A stretch of 64,000 bases of DNA, taken from positions 62,001 through 126,000 of the forward strand of contig NZ_AUDL01000004.1 in the NCBI RefSeq assembly GCF_000425445.1. Direction: 5' to 3'. The notes below the pieces were generated by a model, which saw only the letters and a list, made by a program, of their open reading frames with translations, was not told the origin of the DNA and did no database searches. Positions 1-8,968 of the stretch are shown one piece after another. The position numbers were made by a program, and so were the translations under genes. The DNA comes from Flavobacterium denitrificans DSM 15936. GTDB lineage: Bacteria > Bacteroidota > Bacteroidia > Flavobacteriales > Flavobacteriaceae. The first letter of the stretch is position 1. Every line of letters starts with the position of its first letter.

Positions 1-1166
1 TCTCCGGAAAGAAGCAAATCACGTGCTTTGGATAATCGATTATTTGCATCTTCTAACTGTGCTTTTAATTCTAGAACTCGTGAGTTTTGTCCTTGCATTC
101 TACTTTTAAAAACCGATGAAATTGTATCTCTATACAATCTCAATGCTGGTAAGGGTCTGACATACCTTTTAATTTCATCAACAATAATTTCGTTTACTAA
201 TTCAGCTTTAAACCTTACTCCGCACGATGATGTACAATGATAATAACGATAATATTGGCTACGGCCTTTTGAGGCACTTCCTGTTAATAATTTTCCACAT
301 TCAGGACAAAGTAAGAACCCTCTTAAAGGCAGGTGGCTATCTACAAATATTTTAGTTCTCATTATTTTTTTTCGGCCGTCTAAAATATCCTGAACATCAT
401 AATATAGTTCTTCAGATATTAAAGGTTCATGCTGACCAGGCGCCATATAGCTTTCTTCATCTTTATGTTTTGGAATAAATATTTTACCACAATACATTGG
501 ATTTCTAATCGTATGCCAAAAATTACTTTTGCTAGATTTTAAGCCTTTTTCTCTCACAGTTTTCCATATCTGTTCCGTATTTAAGTTTCCACGGCCAAGC
601 TCTGTAAATGCCCATTTCATAATTTTGGCTTCATCTTCTTTAATGGCAATGTATTTTTTGCCATCTTCTGAAACCTTATTAGTATATCCTAATGGCGCCA
701 ATCCCATGTAGCGGCCTTCCTTTTTAGCCCTGCGCATTCCATGGAAAACATTTAATGCTCTACGGTCGTTTTCCACTTCCGGAGCAGCGAGGTAAAACGC
801 GAGCATCATTTTGTTTTCAGGTATGGAAAGGTCTAAAGGCTGTTCGACAGCTTGTGGTTCAACACCCAGCCTGCGTAACGTACTTATCATTTGGTAAGCG
901 TCGCCCGCATTTCTGCTAAATCTGTCCCATTTCGTAAATAGTATCAGGTCAGATTTCCCCTTATGTTTTCGTAATTCTAACAGCAATGTACTCCACGAAG
1001 GCCTTTTAAAAGTCTTAGCCGAATGATCTTCGTAGATTACTTTACGTACTTGTAAATTATTAATTTCACAATATTTACGTAAACGCTCTTCCTGGTCTCG
1101 TTGTGAATAACCTTTATCCGCCTGCTCATCGGTACTTACCCTGATATATAAATCTGCTATTTTCAT
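1..1166 (-). CDS. Large serine recombinase (partial, C-terminus outside window)
   Basis: Site-specific DNA recombinase of the large serine family, which cuts and rejoins DNA through a covalent serine intermediate. Reading leftward from ATG at 1166, the N-terminal resolvase domain begins MKIADLYIRVSTDEQADKG; Ser11 in the RVS motif is the expected nucleophile. A recombinase domain follows, then a zinc ribbon with CPECG and a later Cys pair around residues 290-325, and the start of a coiled-coil segment. About 388 residues are visible and the frame runs open to the window edge. Such enzymes usually sit at one end of the element they move, so an attachment site may lie nearby, but none could be recognised. 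It could be the integrase of a separate island rather than of the ICE on the right. Confidence 0.9.
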   Translation of the reverse strand, partial: MKIADLYIRVSTDEQADKGYSQRDQEERLRKYCEINNLQVRKVIYEDHSAKTFKRPSWSTLLLELRKHKGKSDLILFTKWDRFSRNAGDAYQMISTLRRLGVEPQAVEQPLDLSIPENKMMLAFYLAAPEVENDRRALNVFHGMRRAKKEGRYMGLAPLGYTNKVSEDGKKYIAIKEDEAKIMKWAFTELGRGNLNTEQIWKTVREKGLKSSKSNFWHTIRNPMYCGKIFIPKHKDEESYMAPGQHEPLISEELYYDVQDILDGRKKIMRTKIFVDSHLPLRGFLLCPECGKLLTGSASKGRSQYYRYYHCTSSCGVRFKAELVNEIIVDEIKRYVRPLPALRLYRDTISSVFKSRMQGQNSRVLELKAQLEDANNRLSKARDLLLSG

Positions 1167-1234
1167 GATTCCAAAATTTAAGTCTGCTAAACTCGTAAGT
1201 TAAACGTCTGTTTAACAATATTATAGCTACAAAA

Positions 1235-1405
1235 TTACAAAGAATCATTCAGATTTAAATATTGATCAACAACTATTTCACTTATTAAGTAAAGAAAATC
1301 TAATATAATTTTAGCTTCATCAATTGTAACATCTATCCCATCTTCACCTAAAACCAGTTTTGCTTTTTCTGGGCTTATTTCATCTGTTGTATTATCCTTC
1401 ATCAT
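1235..1405 (-). CDS. Small acidic protein upstream of the recombinase
   Basis: A 56-residue ORF reading MMKDNTTDEISPEKAKLVLG and ending in LNLNDSL. It is one of the few genes here with a clear Shine-Dalgarno-like stretch (GAGGTGA) directly before a double ATG, which supports real translation. The second half is predicted helical (DEAKIILDFLYLISEIVV), with no signal peptide or membrane segment. It lies 68 bp upstream of the recombinase on the same strand, so the two are probably co-transcribed. Small proteins of this look occur beside recombinases in Bacteroidota mobile elements; a role as an accessory or directionality factor is a guess from position only. Confidence 0.6.
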   Translation of the reverse strand: MMKDNTTDEISPEKAKLVLGEDGIDVTIDEAKIILDFLYLISEIVVDQYLNLNDSL

Positions 1406-1554
1406 TCACCTCGCTTAGCTTGTTAAGTGATGCGAAGCTCGGAAGCATTTATTTCAATTGTATAAAAGCGGTAGACAGAGTGATTCTTTGGCAGTCGATG
1501 TCCGGTTTAAGCGATAAATTTATTAGGATAAATTTTCCAGATTTTGCATTGGTA

Positions 1555-2007
1555 TTATATTTTTATATAATTTAATCCTTTAAGATTTTTAGAGCTAAAC
1601 AAATCGTTAATAGAGTCTCTTTCAATACAAATCGTTGTTTTCTCGTCAAAGCCCAAACAAGTAACATGAGGAGTTTGCGATGGTGAAACGTTTATACCGC
1701 CTATCATAATTTTTTCGTTCCAAATTGAGTGAAGCGAAAATTTATAATCAGTATTAATTTTAATTCTATTATTACGCATAGTACTTTCCTTTTTTGAGAC
1801 AATCTTAAACCATCTGTTATCCCTTTTAGCATAAATAAGATAGTAATTGTTAATAGAATCAATCTTGCGAACTGTAAAAATGGAGTCCGATTTGGCAGTA
1901 CTTGTGAATTGATCGGATTTCTTAGAACTAATTTTTTGAGCGCATGATGCGAGATAACAAAAAGTCACGAGGATTAATAGTGAGAAAAAGCGAAAATATG
2001 TTTTCAT
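1555..2007 (-). CDS. Small exported lipoprotein, last gene of the RHS operon
   Basis: A 150-residue protein with a Lys start, a hydrophobic stretch and a lipobox ending in LASC at about residue 22, so it is probably a lipoprotein. The mature part is polar and contains short beta-like segments such as YYLIYAKRDNRWFKIVSK; no known domain was recognised. It starts only 3 bp after the stop of the RHS-core gene and is therefore the last member of the four-gene operon. A small lipoprotein directly downstream of an RHS-type effector is a common position for an immunity protein. That role is inference from position, not sequence. Confidence 0.75.
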   Translation of the reverse strand: MKTYFRFFSLLILVTFCYLASCAQKISSKKSDQFTSTAKSDSIFTVRKIDSINNYYLIYAKRDNRWFKIVSKKESTMRNNRIKINTDYKFSLHSIWNEKIMIGGINVSPSQTPHVTCLGFDEKTTICIERDSINDLFSSKNLKGLNYIKI

Positions 2008-2010
2008 AGT

Positions 2011-3084
2011 TTATGGATAAGTCATTATAGTTTGTGGAGCTCTTGTGCCTTGTTGAACAGTATAATCAACCCGAGTAGCTCCTGTAAATGGAGATTGAAG
2101 TTGATTACCTTGCGCATCATAAACATTTTGATTAACTGCCATATTTTGTGGAGTTGCGGCGTTATGTGCCCGCATATATACACTACTTGGATTAGCTGCG
2201 TCAGCATTCGTCGCTGGGCCAACAGAAGTTCCAGAAGCTTGTGTAATCAATGCACCCTGATAAGATTCAGTGACCTCGTGGAGTGTAAGTGATCCAGATG
2301 TTCCAAAATAATTGTCGGCGGTAGATAGAACGCCAGGATTGATTTCCTGTTGCGTACTAACTGTATTTCCGCCTCCTAATAAAGGATCACCAGCAGTTAC
2401 CGTATTGCCCATGAAAGCTCCGCCAATATACAGGTTTCCTGTTGATGTTGTTTTAGTGTTTTCTGCTACGACATTTACTGTAATAGATTGACTATCCACA
2501 GCATTTACTAACTGTGCTGCACCTGCTGTAAGCGGACCGGTACCAGTTTGTGTGTAACTAACTTTGCCAGCGGAATTCATCGATAATGTCAATTGTCCTT
2601 GCACTGAATTTTGTAATTCTTGCAAGGCCGCCTGGCTTTGTGTACCCGTTATAATGACTTCATCCGGAGCCATTCCTGTTGGATCGTTGAATCTTAGTGG
2701 ATTATTAAAAACAAAGGAGTATGGAGACCAATTTGTAAACTCCTCACTTAATGGGTCAGGAGAAAGCCATCTGCTTGGCATATCGCCCGTAGGTCTTGCA
2801 TATATCCCGTTTATTGTATCTGGTGCAGCATTGCCTACAATTTCTTTTTTATCTACATGAAAACGAATCGAACCAATTGTAACGATACTGTCAAGGTCAT
2901 GGACTTCTAGATATTTGCCTTTGCTCAATGTAGCCACTTTAGCTTTATACCCGAATTGCTTAAATGGGTTTGCTGCATCAATATTCTTTTGTCTTCGGGC
3001 TTGTTCTTCTTTTGAGAGCTTCTCTTGGGCAGACACTGTTCCCACTGCCAAAAGGAGAAAAATTAAATAATAGAGTTTTCTCAT
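2011..3084 (-). CDS. Orphan RHS-core protein with variable C-terminal domain
   Basis: A 357-residue exported protein. Residues 1-19 are a signal peptide ending SAQ. Residues 43-80 (FGYKAKVATLSKGKYLEVHD) resemble the lead-in found before the RHS core in Bacteroidota. Residues 103-137 match the RHS repeat-associated core signature (RWLSPDPL, SPYSFVFNNPLRF, NDPTG). The long array of YD repeats that normally precedes the core is absent. The region after 140 is the variable part, rich in Ser, Thr, Gly and Gln, with an HEVTESY motif at 269-275 that could bind metal. RHS proteins normally carry a toxic or enzymatic C-terminal domain released by cleavage next to the core. This gene starts 9 bp after the transglutaminase-like gene and is followed by a lipoprotein. 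Confidence 0.8.
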   Translation of the reverse strand: MRKLYYLIFLLLAVGTVSAQEKLSKEEQARRQKNIDAANPFKQFGYKAKVATLSKGKYLEVHDLDSIVTIGSIRFHVDKKEIVGNAAPDTINGIYARPTGDMPSRWLSPDPLSEEFTNWSPYSFVFNNPLRFNDPTGMAPDEVIITGTQSQAALQELQNSVQGQLTLSMNSAGKVSYTQTGTGPLTAGAAQLVNAVDSQSITVNVVAENTKTTSTGNLYIGGAFMGNTVTAGDPLLGGGNTVSTQQEINPGVLSTADNYFGTSGSLTLHEVTESYQGALITQASGTSVGPATNADAANPSSVYMRAHNAATPQNMAVNQNVYDAQGNQLQSPFTGATRVDYTVQQGTRAPQTIMTYP

Positions 3085-3093
3085 TGTGTTGGT

Positions 3094-4134
3094 TTATTGC
3101 TTGTTAAAGGTATTCAATTTTTTGTTTTCGTACTTATCCCTTTCAGTTTTTAATGAACCGAGCCAGTTCAAATACATTTCTTCCGGCATAAAGCGGTAGC
3201 CTATCTCATGGATGTGAGCGTACTCTATTTCCAATAACTTAAAATCTGCATTTGCCTTTTGGGCGTCTACCTCATTTTCTACTCGTTTTTTATGAAGCTC
3301 TGCCTTTAATATTAAAGCAGTAGCAAAATTTGGATAAGCAGCTATGGCAGCATCGGCACATTTCATCAGGAACACACCGTCATTTTCAGGAAAGGATTTT
3401 TGATAAGCGTTAGCTAAATCAATAATGAGAAGAGCAATACTCTCATTATTGTTAAGCGCTTTCATATACACGCCATTTCTTATAGCATCTAGATGTATGA
3501 AACCCGACGCCATGAGCCATGAATCATTTGGAAAAATCCCACTTGTCAGTTCCGTATTATACCATCCATTTTTTTTATTTTGGTGCTTTATATACACATG
3601 GTTAGGAGCTAAAGCAAGTTGCGCCGTCGTTCCTTGTTCCTCGCACAAAATCTTATATAAATAAGGTAATGAATGGCAATTCCCTTTTCGGCTATTAAGT
3701 AGCTTTGAAACAAACATGTTAGATATATCTTCATTGCCAAATACATCGTTAAAATCGTATTTGAATGGAATGTAGTTATACTCCTTATTATTTACAATAA
3801 TTGGAATACTATCACACATGACCTGATAAGCAGCAGCCCATTTATTTACGTCTTTTTTATCATTTTCTCCGTATGCTAAAAACCTATTTTCTACGAGAGA
3901 GTTGCACAAGACAGTAAGGGTGCGGATTTCTTTGTCAACTTTAGCTATATCCAATGTACCATTCAAATAGGCATTTTCGACTGATAGCACTGCCTGTTTA
4001 AAATTATATTTACTACCATCGACCAGCATACTATTAAGAGTAATAAAACTGTCCATATAAAGCGTCTCCTGACTCTGTGCTTTTACAGAAACAGAAAATA
4101 TCAAATAAAATATTATTAGTAAATTTATTTTCAT
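3094..4134 (-). CDS. Exported transglutaminase-like protein, paralogue B
   Basis: A 346-residue protein with a signal peptide ending at about residue 20 (SVKAQ). The core looks like a papain-like transglutaminase fold: Cys153 in GNCHSLPYLY, His179 in LAPNHVYI and Glu195 in WYNTELTSG form a plausible Cys-His-acid triad. The C-terminal third (about 235-340) is helical and TPR-like, with AAIAAYPNFATALILKAELH, and ends in an MPEEMYLNWLGSLK segment shared with its neighbour. The start codon overlaps the stop of the upstream paralogue (TAATG), so translation is probably coupled. Members of this superfamily cross-link, cleave or only bind peptides, so the reaction is unknown. It acts in the periplasm or outside the cell. 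Confidence 0.8.
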   Translation of the reverse strand: MKINLLIIFYLIFSVSVKAQSQETLYMDSFITLNSMLVDGSKYNFKQAVLSVENAYLNGTLDIAKVDKEIRTLTVLCNSLVENRFLAYGENDKKDVNKWAAAYQVMCDSIPIIVNNKEYNYIPFKYDFNDVFGNEDISNMFVSKLLNSRKGNCHSLPYLYKILCEEQGTTAQLALAPNHVYIKHQNKKNGWYNTELTSGIFPNDSWLMASGFIHLDAIRNGVYMKALNNNESIALLIIDLANAYQKSFPENDGVFLMKCADAAIAAYPNFATALILKAELHKKRVENEVDAQKANADFKLLEIEYAHIHEIGYRFMPEEMYLNWLGSLKTERDKYENKKLNTFNKQ

Positions 4135-5510
4135 TAATTCTTTAATTGTTTTGTTGACTTAATTATTGCACCCTTAAATTGTTTTTCAATAGCCTTGTTT
4201 TCTTCCCTTTGTTTTTCACCCTTCATGGATTGAAGCCACTTCTGATACTCTTCCGGTGGCATGTTTTCGTATCCTAAATTATCAATAACCGCATATTGCT
4301 TTTGCATTTCTTTAAGAAGTTCCACTGCTTTAGGATAATTGAGAATCCTTTCACGTTCCTTAGCATCAGAAATATTTATTCCTAATTGCTGCACTACATA
4401 TTTCACGCGTACAGTAGCAAGATTTGCATTAATCATATTTGCTGATATGCTATTAGGATACAATTCGAGTGCCTTGTCGATAACACTTTGAGCAAATTCA
4501 TCATACCCGAATTTATGAATATAGCCTTCAGCTAAATCTGAAAAGTGTTTTGATAGTAGCTCCTTTTTTGATAAATTTTCCATATAAATCTTATTCTGTA
4601 GGGCTTCCGACTTGATATAACCAGATTGAGAGATATAAGATTCTGTTGAAAACATTCCGTTGGTCAATTCAATGTTATACCATTTTCCACGATCATCAGG
4701 AAAGCGGATATATGAATGATTCGGTGATAGAGACAAATAAGCTTCCGCACCAATTTCTTCTGCAAGAATAAGATATAATAGAGGCAATGAATGACACTGT
4801 CCAGAACCTGTGGAAATGAGTTTGGACACAAAAATCTTTGAAAAATCTTTAACACCCATATAATCTTCAAAATCGTATTTGAAAGGCAAATGCGTTTGTT
4901 TCCCTAATTTCATTTCTTCCGAAAAAAACTGAAACAGTATATAGTTTTTTGCTGAATTGCTATTTTGGTCATATTTTAATTCTTTCATTTTAGCAGTCAG
5001 AAATTCTCCAGTATGATGTATAATTTGGTCAAATTGGGACTTATCTGCTTTGTTGTTGAAATAGGCATTTTCAATATCAAAATTTACGCCTTTTACGGAA
5101 AAATTATTTACATCCAACGTAAGCATCTTATCAAAAAGAATCTTATATGCGGCTGTACCCTCTATGTTTGATTTAGATGGTAAATCGTAATGAATTTCAG
5201 ATCGTAGCTCATCTATGTCAGATTTCACACTGTACAAAGTCTCTTGACGAAGCTTTTCATGCTGATCTACTTCGTTCATGATACGCTTATTCTGCTGTTG
5301 CTGATACGTATTACCAGATGATGTTGAATAATTTGACGTAGGTATAATAAAATTATCCATACTCGGTGAAATAAGAGTTGGAAGAGTTGGTTGAATTACA
5401 GGCAAATCTGTCTTGGGTACAGATTGACCAGAAGCTTGTGCTGTATAAAGAAAAACGCAAAAGGCTATCTTAATAAGCTTGTAAATTTCGAAAAGATTAT
5501 TATTTCTCAC
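4134..5510 (-). CDS. Exported transglutaminase-like protein, paralogue A
   Basis: The 458-residue first gene of the operon. It has a signal peptide (hydrophobic around 13-25, cleavage near ASGQS) and a Pro/Ser/Gln-rich linker to about residue 80. The transglutaminase-like core has Cys239 (GSGQCHSLPLLY), His265 (LSPNHSYI) and Glu281 (KWYNIELTNG), matching the neighbour position by position. A helical TPR-like tail contains KALELYPNSISANMINANL and an MPPEEYQKWLQSMKGE end, also shared with the neighbour. The 110-residue N-terminal extension is the main difference. The two genes look like a tandem duplication that has since diverged. Palindrome 5525-5536 lies just upstream, shared with the divergent XRE gene. 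Confidence 0.8.
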   Translation of the reverse strand: MRNNNLFEIYKLIKIAFCVFLYTAQASGQSVPKTDLPVIQPTLPTLISPSMDNFIIPTSNYSTSSGNTYQQQQNKRIMNEVDQHEKLRQETLYSVKSDIDELRSEIHYDLPSKSNIEGTAAYKILFDKMLTLDVNNFSVKGVNFDIENAYFNNKADKSQFDQIIHHTGEFLTAKMKELKYDQNSNSAKNYILFQFFSEEMKLGKQTHLPFKYDFEDYMGVKDFSKIFVSKLISTGSGQCHSLPLLYLILAEEIGAEAYLSLSPNHSYIRFPDDRGKWYNIELTNGMFSTESYISQSGYIKSEALQNKIYMENLSKKELLSKHFSDLAEGYIHKFGYDEFAQSVIDKALELYPNSISANMINANLATVRVKYVVQQLGINISDAKERERILNYPKAVELLKEMQKQYAVIDNLGYENMPPEEYQKWLQSMKGEKQREENKAIEKQFKGAIIKSTKQLKN

Positions 5511-5524
5511 TTTATCTCCAACTT

Positions 5525-5536
5525 GGACGTACGTCC
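5525..5536. promoter_or_regulatory. Palindrome GGACGTACGTCC, candidate XRE operator
   Basis: A perfect 12-bp palindrome lies in the 62-bp gap between the divergent four-gene operon and the XRE regulator gene. A further half-site-like GTCC occurs at about 5568. Position and symmetry suggest an operator through which the XRE protein controls both directions. No binding data can be read from sequence. Confidence 0.45.
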
Positions 5537-5572
5537 TATAGTATTTATTATTAGAACTCTGAATTTTGTCCT

Positions 5573-5794
5573 GTGAGGGATAAAGACAAAGAATATTTAC
5601 AAAATTTTGGAGCCAACCTTAAGAAAATTCGCGAAGACAAAGGCTTTACTCAAGCCCAGCTTGCTATTGACAGCGATTTGGATATCTCCTATATCAGCCG
5701 TATTGAAAACGGCAGGATTAGTCCGTCCCTAATCTATCTCACACATCTTGCTGACGCGCTTGGCGTGGACATGAAACAGCTAATTAGCTTTTAG
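5573..5794 (+). CDS. Small XRE-family transcriptional regulator
   Basis: A 73-residue single-domain Cro/CI-type helix-turn-helix protein. The HTH is plain at about residues 20-60 (KGFTQAQLAIDSDLDISYIS, then RIENGRISPSL), followed by a short helix ending GVDMKQLISF. The only in-frame start is GTG at 5573, and a stop at 5552 excludes a longer form. A GAATTTTG stretch just upstream resembles the Bacteroidota -7 box, which would leave an extremely short leader. It is divergent from the transglutaminase/RHS operon and probably regulates that operon and itself through the palindrome at 5525-5536. Confidence 0.85.
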   Translation: MRDKDKEYLQNFGANLKKIREDKGFTQAQLAIDSDLDISYISRIENGRISPSLIYLTHLADALGVDMKQLISF

Positions 5795-5905
5795 TAGGTA
5801 AGACTTTTCCGAAGCGAACATACAAAATATTTTTTCTATATCCTTACGGAAAAACCTCAAAAAGTAAAAACAAGTATTTTTATGTGGTTTCTTTAATGAT
5901 CATCT

Positions 5906-8900
5906 TCAGGCACTTCCCATTTTATGTCGTGGCAGACCTATCTCATGCTCCTGCGGGTATGGCGCTCTCTGGGTCATGCTTATATCCTCGCGGATATTTC
6001 TATGCGCATCGTATTGTTTTTCGCTACTTTCAGAATACCTTGGATCTGGTATAAAAGGCATTTTAGCCATCTTGGTTACTGTTATGGTAGGAAAGTGATA
6101 ATCGACCTCAACATTTCCTAGCAACAGATAACAGCCTCCTCCTTGAAAGGGATATTCTTTAAGACTGCCAGTAAAATGAGCCGTATCAAACAGTTCTCCC
6201 TCTACATCTATCCATGTTCCGAAAAACATTGCGCCCATCTTTGTAGGAACGTGCTTTCGAGAGATCAAATAAGCCAGCATTTTTACCGTTTTTTTGTGAT
6301 GTTGCAATAAGTCTTTTGCCATTACATCGCCTCGGAATTTTGTCTGCAGCAGATCAAATGGCGTGCAGGATACAGGAAAGCTTAATAATTCAATTTCATC
6401 AAAAGCATCCTCAAACCTTGATCGTTCTAAAACCGGGAGATTGTATTCCTTTACTGGTTCCTGAAGAAGCATCAAACTGCGATTTTCAGGTTTAAAATTA
6501 ACCAGTATTAGCCTTGCAATGACTAATAACTGGTTCTTTGTTTTTCCCGTGAAACGGAATGCTCCAATAAATATTAATATTTGGATTCCTTCGATGCCAA
6601 TCGGTATTCTATTTATAAAATCTTGCAGTGATTTATATTCTCCATTTAACTGACGCTCGGTAACTATGTGATCTGCTATTTTTGTTTCCAATCCTTCAAG
6701 ATGCATAAGCCCAAGGTAAACGTCAGTACCATAAAGTGTAGTTTCATATTCGCTTTTATTTACACATGGATTATGTATAGTGGCGCCTGACATCCGGGCT
6801 TCATGCACATACACTTCAGTTCTGTAAAAACCTCCTTGGTTATTAATAACCGCAACCATAAATTCAATTGGATAATGTACTTTAAGGTATAGGCTCTGAT
6901 AGCTTTCTACTGCATACGAAGCTGAGTGCGCTTTGCAGAAAGAATATCCGGCAAACGATTCGATCTGGCGATAAATTTCCTGGCTAAGTTCAAAAGGATG
7001 ATCTTGACGCTCACAGCATTCAAAAAAGTTATCTTTTACTTTCTGAAGGGCTGATTTCGACCTTCCTTTTCCGCTCATAGCCCTGCGCAATATATCCCCA
7101 TCTGCAGCGGGAAGTCCTCCATAATGCAGGGCTATCTTTATTACGTCTTCCTGATATACCATGATGCCATACGTCTCACCGAGCTGCTCCTTAAATACTT
7201 CATGGAAGTATTCAAATTGTGTCGGGTTGTTGTGTCTGAAAATATATTCTTTCATCATTCCACTTTGGGCAACACCAGGACGAATAATGGACGATGCGGC
7301 CACAAGTATCTTGTAGTTATTACATTGTAGTCTTCTAAGAAGCCCGCGCATTGCGGGACTTTCGATATAAAAACAACCAATAGTTTGACCACGACCCAAA
7401 TATTGATTGCACAAAGCCTCATCTTTAGAAAGCGATGTATCCCTAATATCAACATTTATACCACGGTTCTTACGTATCAGTTTGACACTATCATCAATAT
7501 GGCCTATTCCGCGCTGGCTCAAAATATCAAATTTCTCAAAACCAATATCTTCTGCCACATGCATATCGAACAGTGCGATTGGAAATCCTTTTGGTGGCAT
7601 TTCCAGCACTGTAAAATTTGTAATAGGTTCTTCAGAAATCAAAATCCCACATGAATGCATACTTCTCTGATTGGGATATTTTTCAAGCATCATTCCGTAT
7701 TCCTGAACCATCCTCACCACCTTATTATTATCGTGAAGTTCTAACGGGTTTTTAGCCAAGGCATCAAGTTCCTCTTTTGGAAGTCCAAAAACTTTTCCAA
7801 CTTCCCTGAATATTGATCGATATTTAAACTCAACATTGGTGCCGCAGAAAGCAACATGCTCCACTCCGTAACGGTTAAAGATATATTCTAATATTATATC
7901 ACGTTCTTTCCATGACCAGTCAATATCGAAATCTGGCGGGCTTTTTCGGTTTACATTCAGGAAGCGCTCAAAATACAAATCCAGTTCAATAGGGCAGATA
8001 TCGGTAATGCCGAGACAATATGCGATAATGCTGTTAGCTCCGCTGCCCCTTCCTATGTGCAAAAAGCCCATACTGATACTATATCTAATAATATCCCATG
8101 TTATGAGAAAATAACCGCTGAACTCCAATTCTTCAATGACTTTTAGCTCTTTGTCAACACGCTGTTTTGCAATAATATTATCAGGGCCATATTTTTTGAT
8201 CATTCCTTCCTGGGCGAGTTCTCTCAACCGTTGCATATCCTCATCGCGGCTGTTGGTGAAATATTTTTTATTGCGCGGTATACCGAATTCATATTTAAAA
8301 TTGCACCTTTCAATTATGCTTTGGGTATTCTGAATAATAGTAGGATAGAGCGTATATTTTTCCAATAATTCTGAAAGGGGCAACATTCTTTCTGAATCAC
8401 TGCAATAATCCTCCATAGTTAATTTTGACCCTAGCACGTTTAGATCGACAGCACGTAATATTTTATGAAGGTTATATTCTTTTTTATTCCTAATTGTAAC
8501 AGGATGCAGCATCACCATTTTATCTAACCTGTTTTTCCATTTTTCTTTATATAATATAAGAAGCTCATCAGGCTTGATACCGATGTATTCGTTTTCCTGT
8601 AAGTTTGTCGGGGCATTGCTGATAGGATAAATAACTATAACATTCTCGAAAGTCGGCGCAAGAACCGGAAGCGCTGAATCTTCAAAATTATGCTTTGTCA
8701 AAAATCGGTTCATTTCTCCTAAACCTTCACGGTTTAGGGCAAGACCAATATATCGCAATGTATGCTGGCAACGAAATTCAATTCCGATAAGGGGCTTTAT
8801 AGCTGTAGCCTGACATAATTTAATAAAATCGTAAATGCCTGTTACCGTATTGATGTCAGTAAGTGCCATAGATTCTGCTTTGCATAGAATCCCCAGCTGC

Positions 8901-8965
8901 ACCAATTCGTCAATCGGTATAGTTCCGTAGCGAAGGCTATGAAATGAATGGCAATTCAGGTACAT
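5906..8965 (-). CDS. dnaE: Error-prone DNA polymerase III alpha-type subunit (DnaE family)
   Basis: A 1019-residue C-family DNA polymerase, shorter than the roughly 1160 residues of replicative DnaE. The PHP domain is at about 1-200. The palm carries GRGSGANS at 306-313 and the catalytic PDFDID motif at 344-349. The tail holds HhH-type and OB-like segments (GIGHIDDSVKLI; a beta-rich region after about 880). It begins 3 bp after the stop of dinB and so forms an operon with it. The pairing of a DnaE-like polymerase with a Y-family polymerase next to a LexA-like repressor is the known layout of damage-induced mutagenesis cassettes. The likely role is synthesis across lesions rather than chromosome replication. 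The main replicative polymerase should be elsewhere. Confidence 0.9.
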   Translation of the reverse strand: MYLNCHSFHSLRYGTIPIDELVQLGILCKAESMALTDINTVTGIYDFIKLCQATAIKPLIGIEFRCQHTLRYIGLALNREGLGEMNRFLTKHNFEDSALPVLAPTFENVIVIYPISNAPTNLQENEYIGIKPDELLILYKEKWKNRLDKMVMLHPVTIRNKKEYNLHKILRAVDLNVLGSKLTMEDYCSDSERMLPLSELLEKYTLYPTIIQNTQSIIERCNFKYEFGIPRNKKYFTNSRDEDMQRLRELAQEGMIKKYGPDNIIAKQRVDKELKVIEELEFSGYFLITWDIIRYSISMGFLHIGRGSGANSIIAYCLGITDICPIELDLYFERFLNVNRKSPPDFDIDWSWKERDIILEYIFNRYGVEHVAFCGTNVEFKYRSIFREVGKVFGLPKEELDALAKNPLELHDNNKVVRMVQEYGMMLEKYPNQRSMHSCGILISEEPITNFTVLEMPPKGFPIALFDMHVAEDIGFEKFDILSQRGIGHIDDSVKLIRKNRGINVDIRDTSLSKDEALCNQYLGRGQTIGCFYIESPAMRGLLRRLQCNNYKILVAASSIIRPGVAQSGMMKEYIFRHNNPTQFEYFHEVFKEQLGETYGIMVYQEDVIKIALHYGGLPAADGDILRRAMSGKGRSKSALQKVKDNFFECCERQDHPFELSQEIYRQIESFAGYSFCKAHSASYAVESYQSLYLKVHYPIEFMVAVINNQGGFYRTEVYVHEARMSGATIHNPCVNKSEYETTLYGTDVYLGLMHLEGLETKIADHIVTERQLNGEYKSLQDFINRIPIGIEGIQILIFIGAFRFTGKTKNQLLVIARLILVNFKPENRSLMLLQEPVKEYNLPVLERSRFEDAFDEIELLSFPVSCTPFDLLQTKFRGDVMAKDLLQHHKKTVKMLAYLISRKHVPTKMGAMFFGTWIDVEGELFDTAHFTGSLKEYPFQGGGCYLLLGNVEVDYHFPTITVTKMAKMPFIPDPRYSESSEKQYDAHRNIREDISMTQRAPYPQEHEIGLPRHKMGSA

Positions 8966-8968
8966 GGC

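Noticed and set aside
1..1166. Serine recombinase as the integrase of the ICE on the right
   Set aside because: More than 30 kb of unrelated genes lie between and no att sites were found. CTnDOT-like elements usually use a tyrosine integrase, which may lie outside the window.
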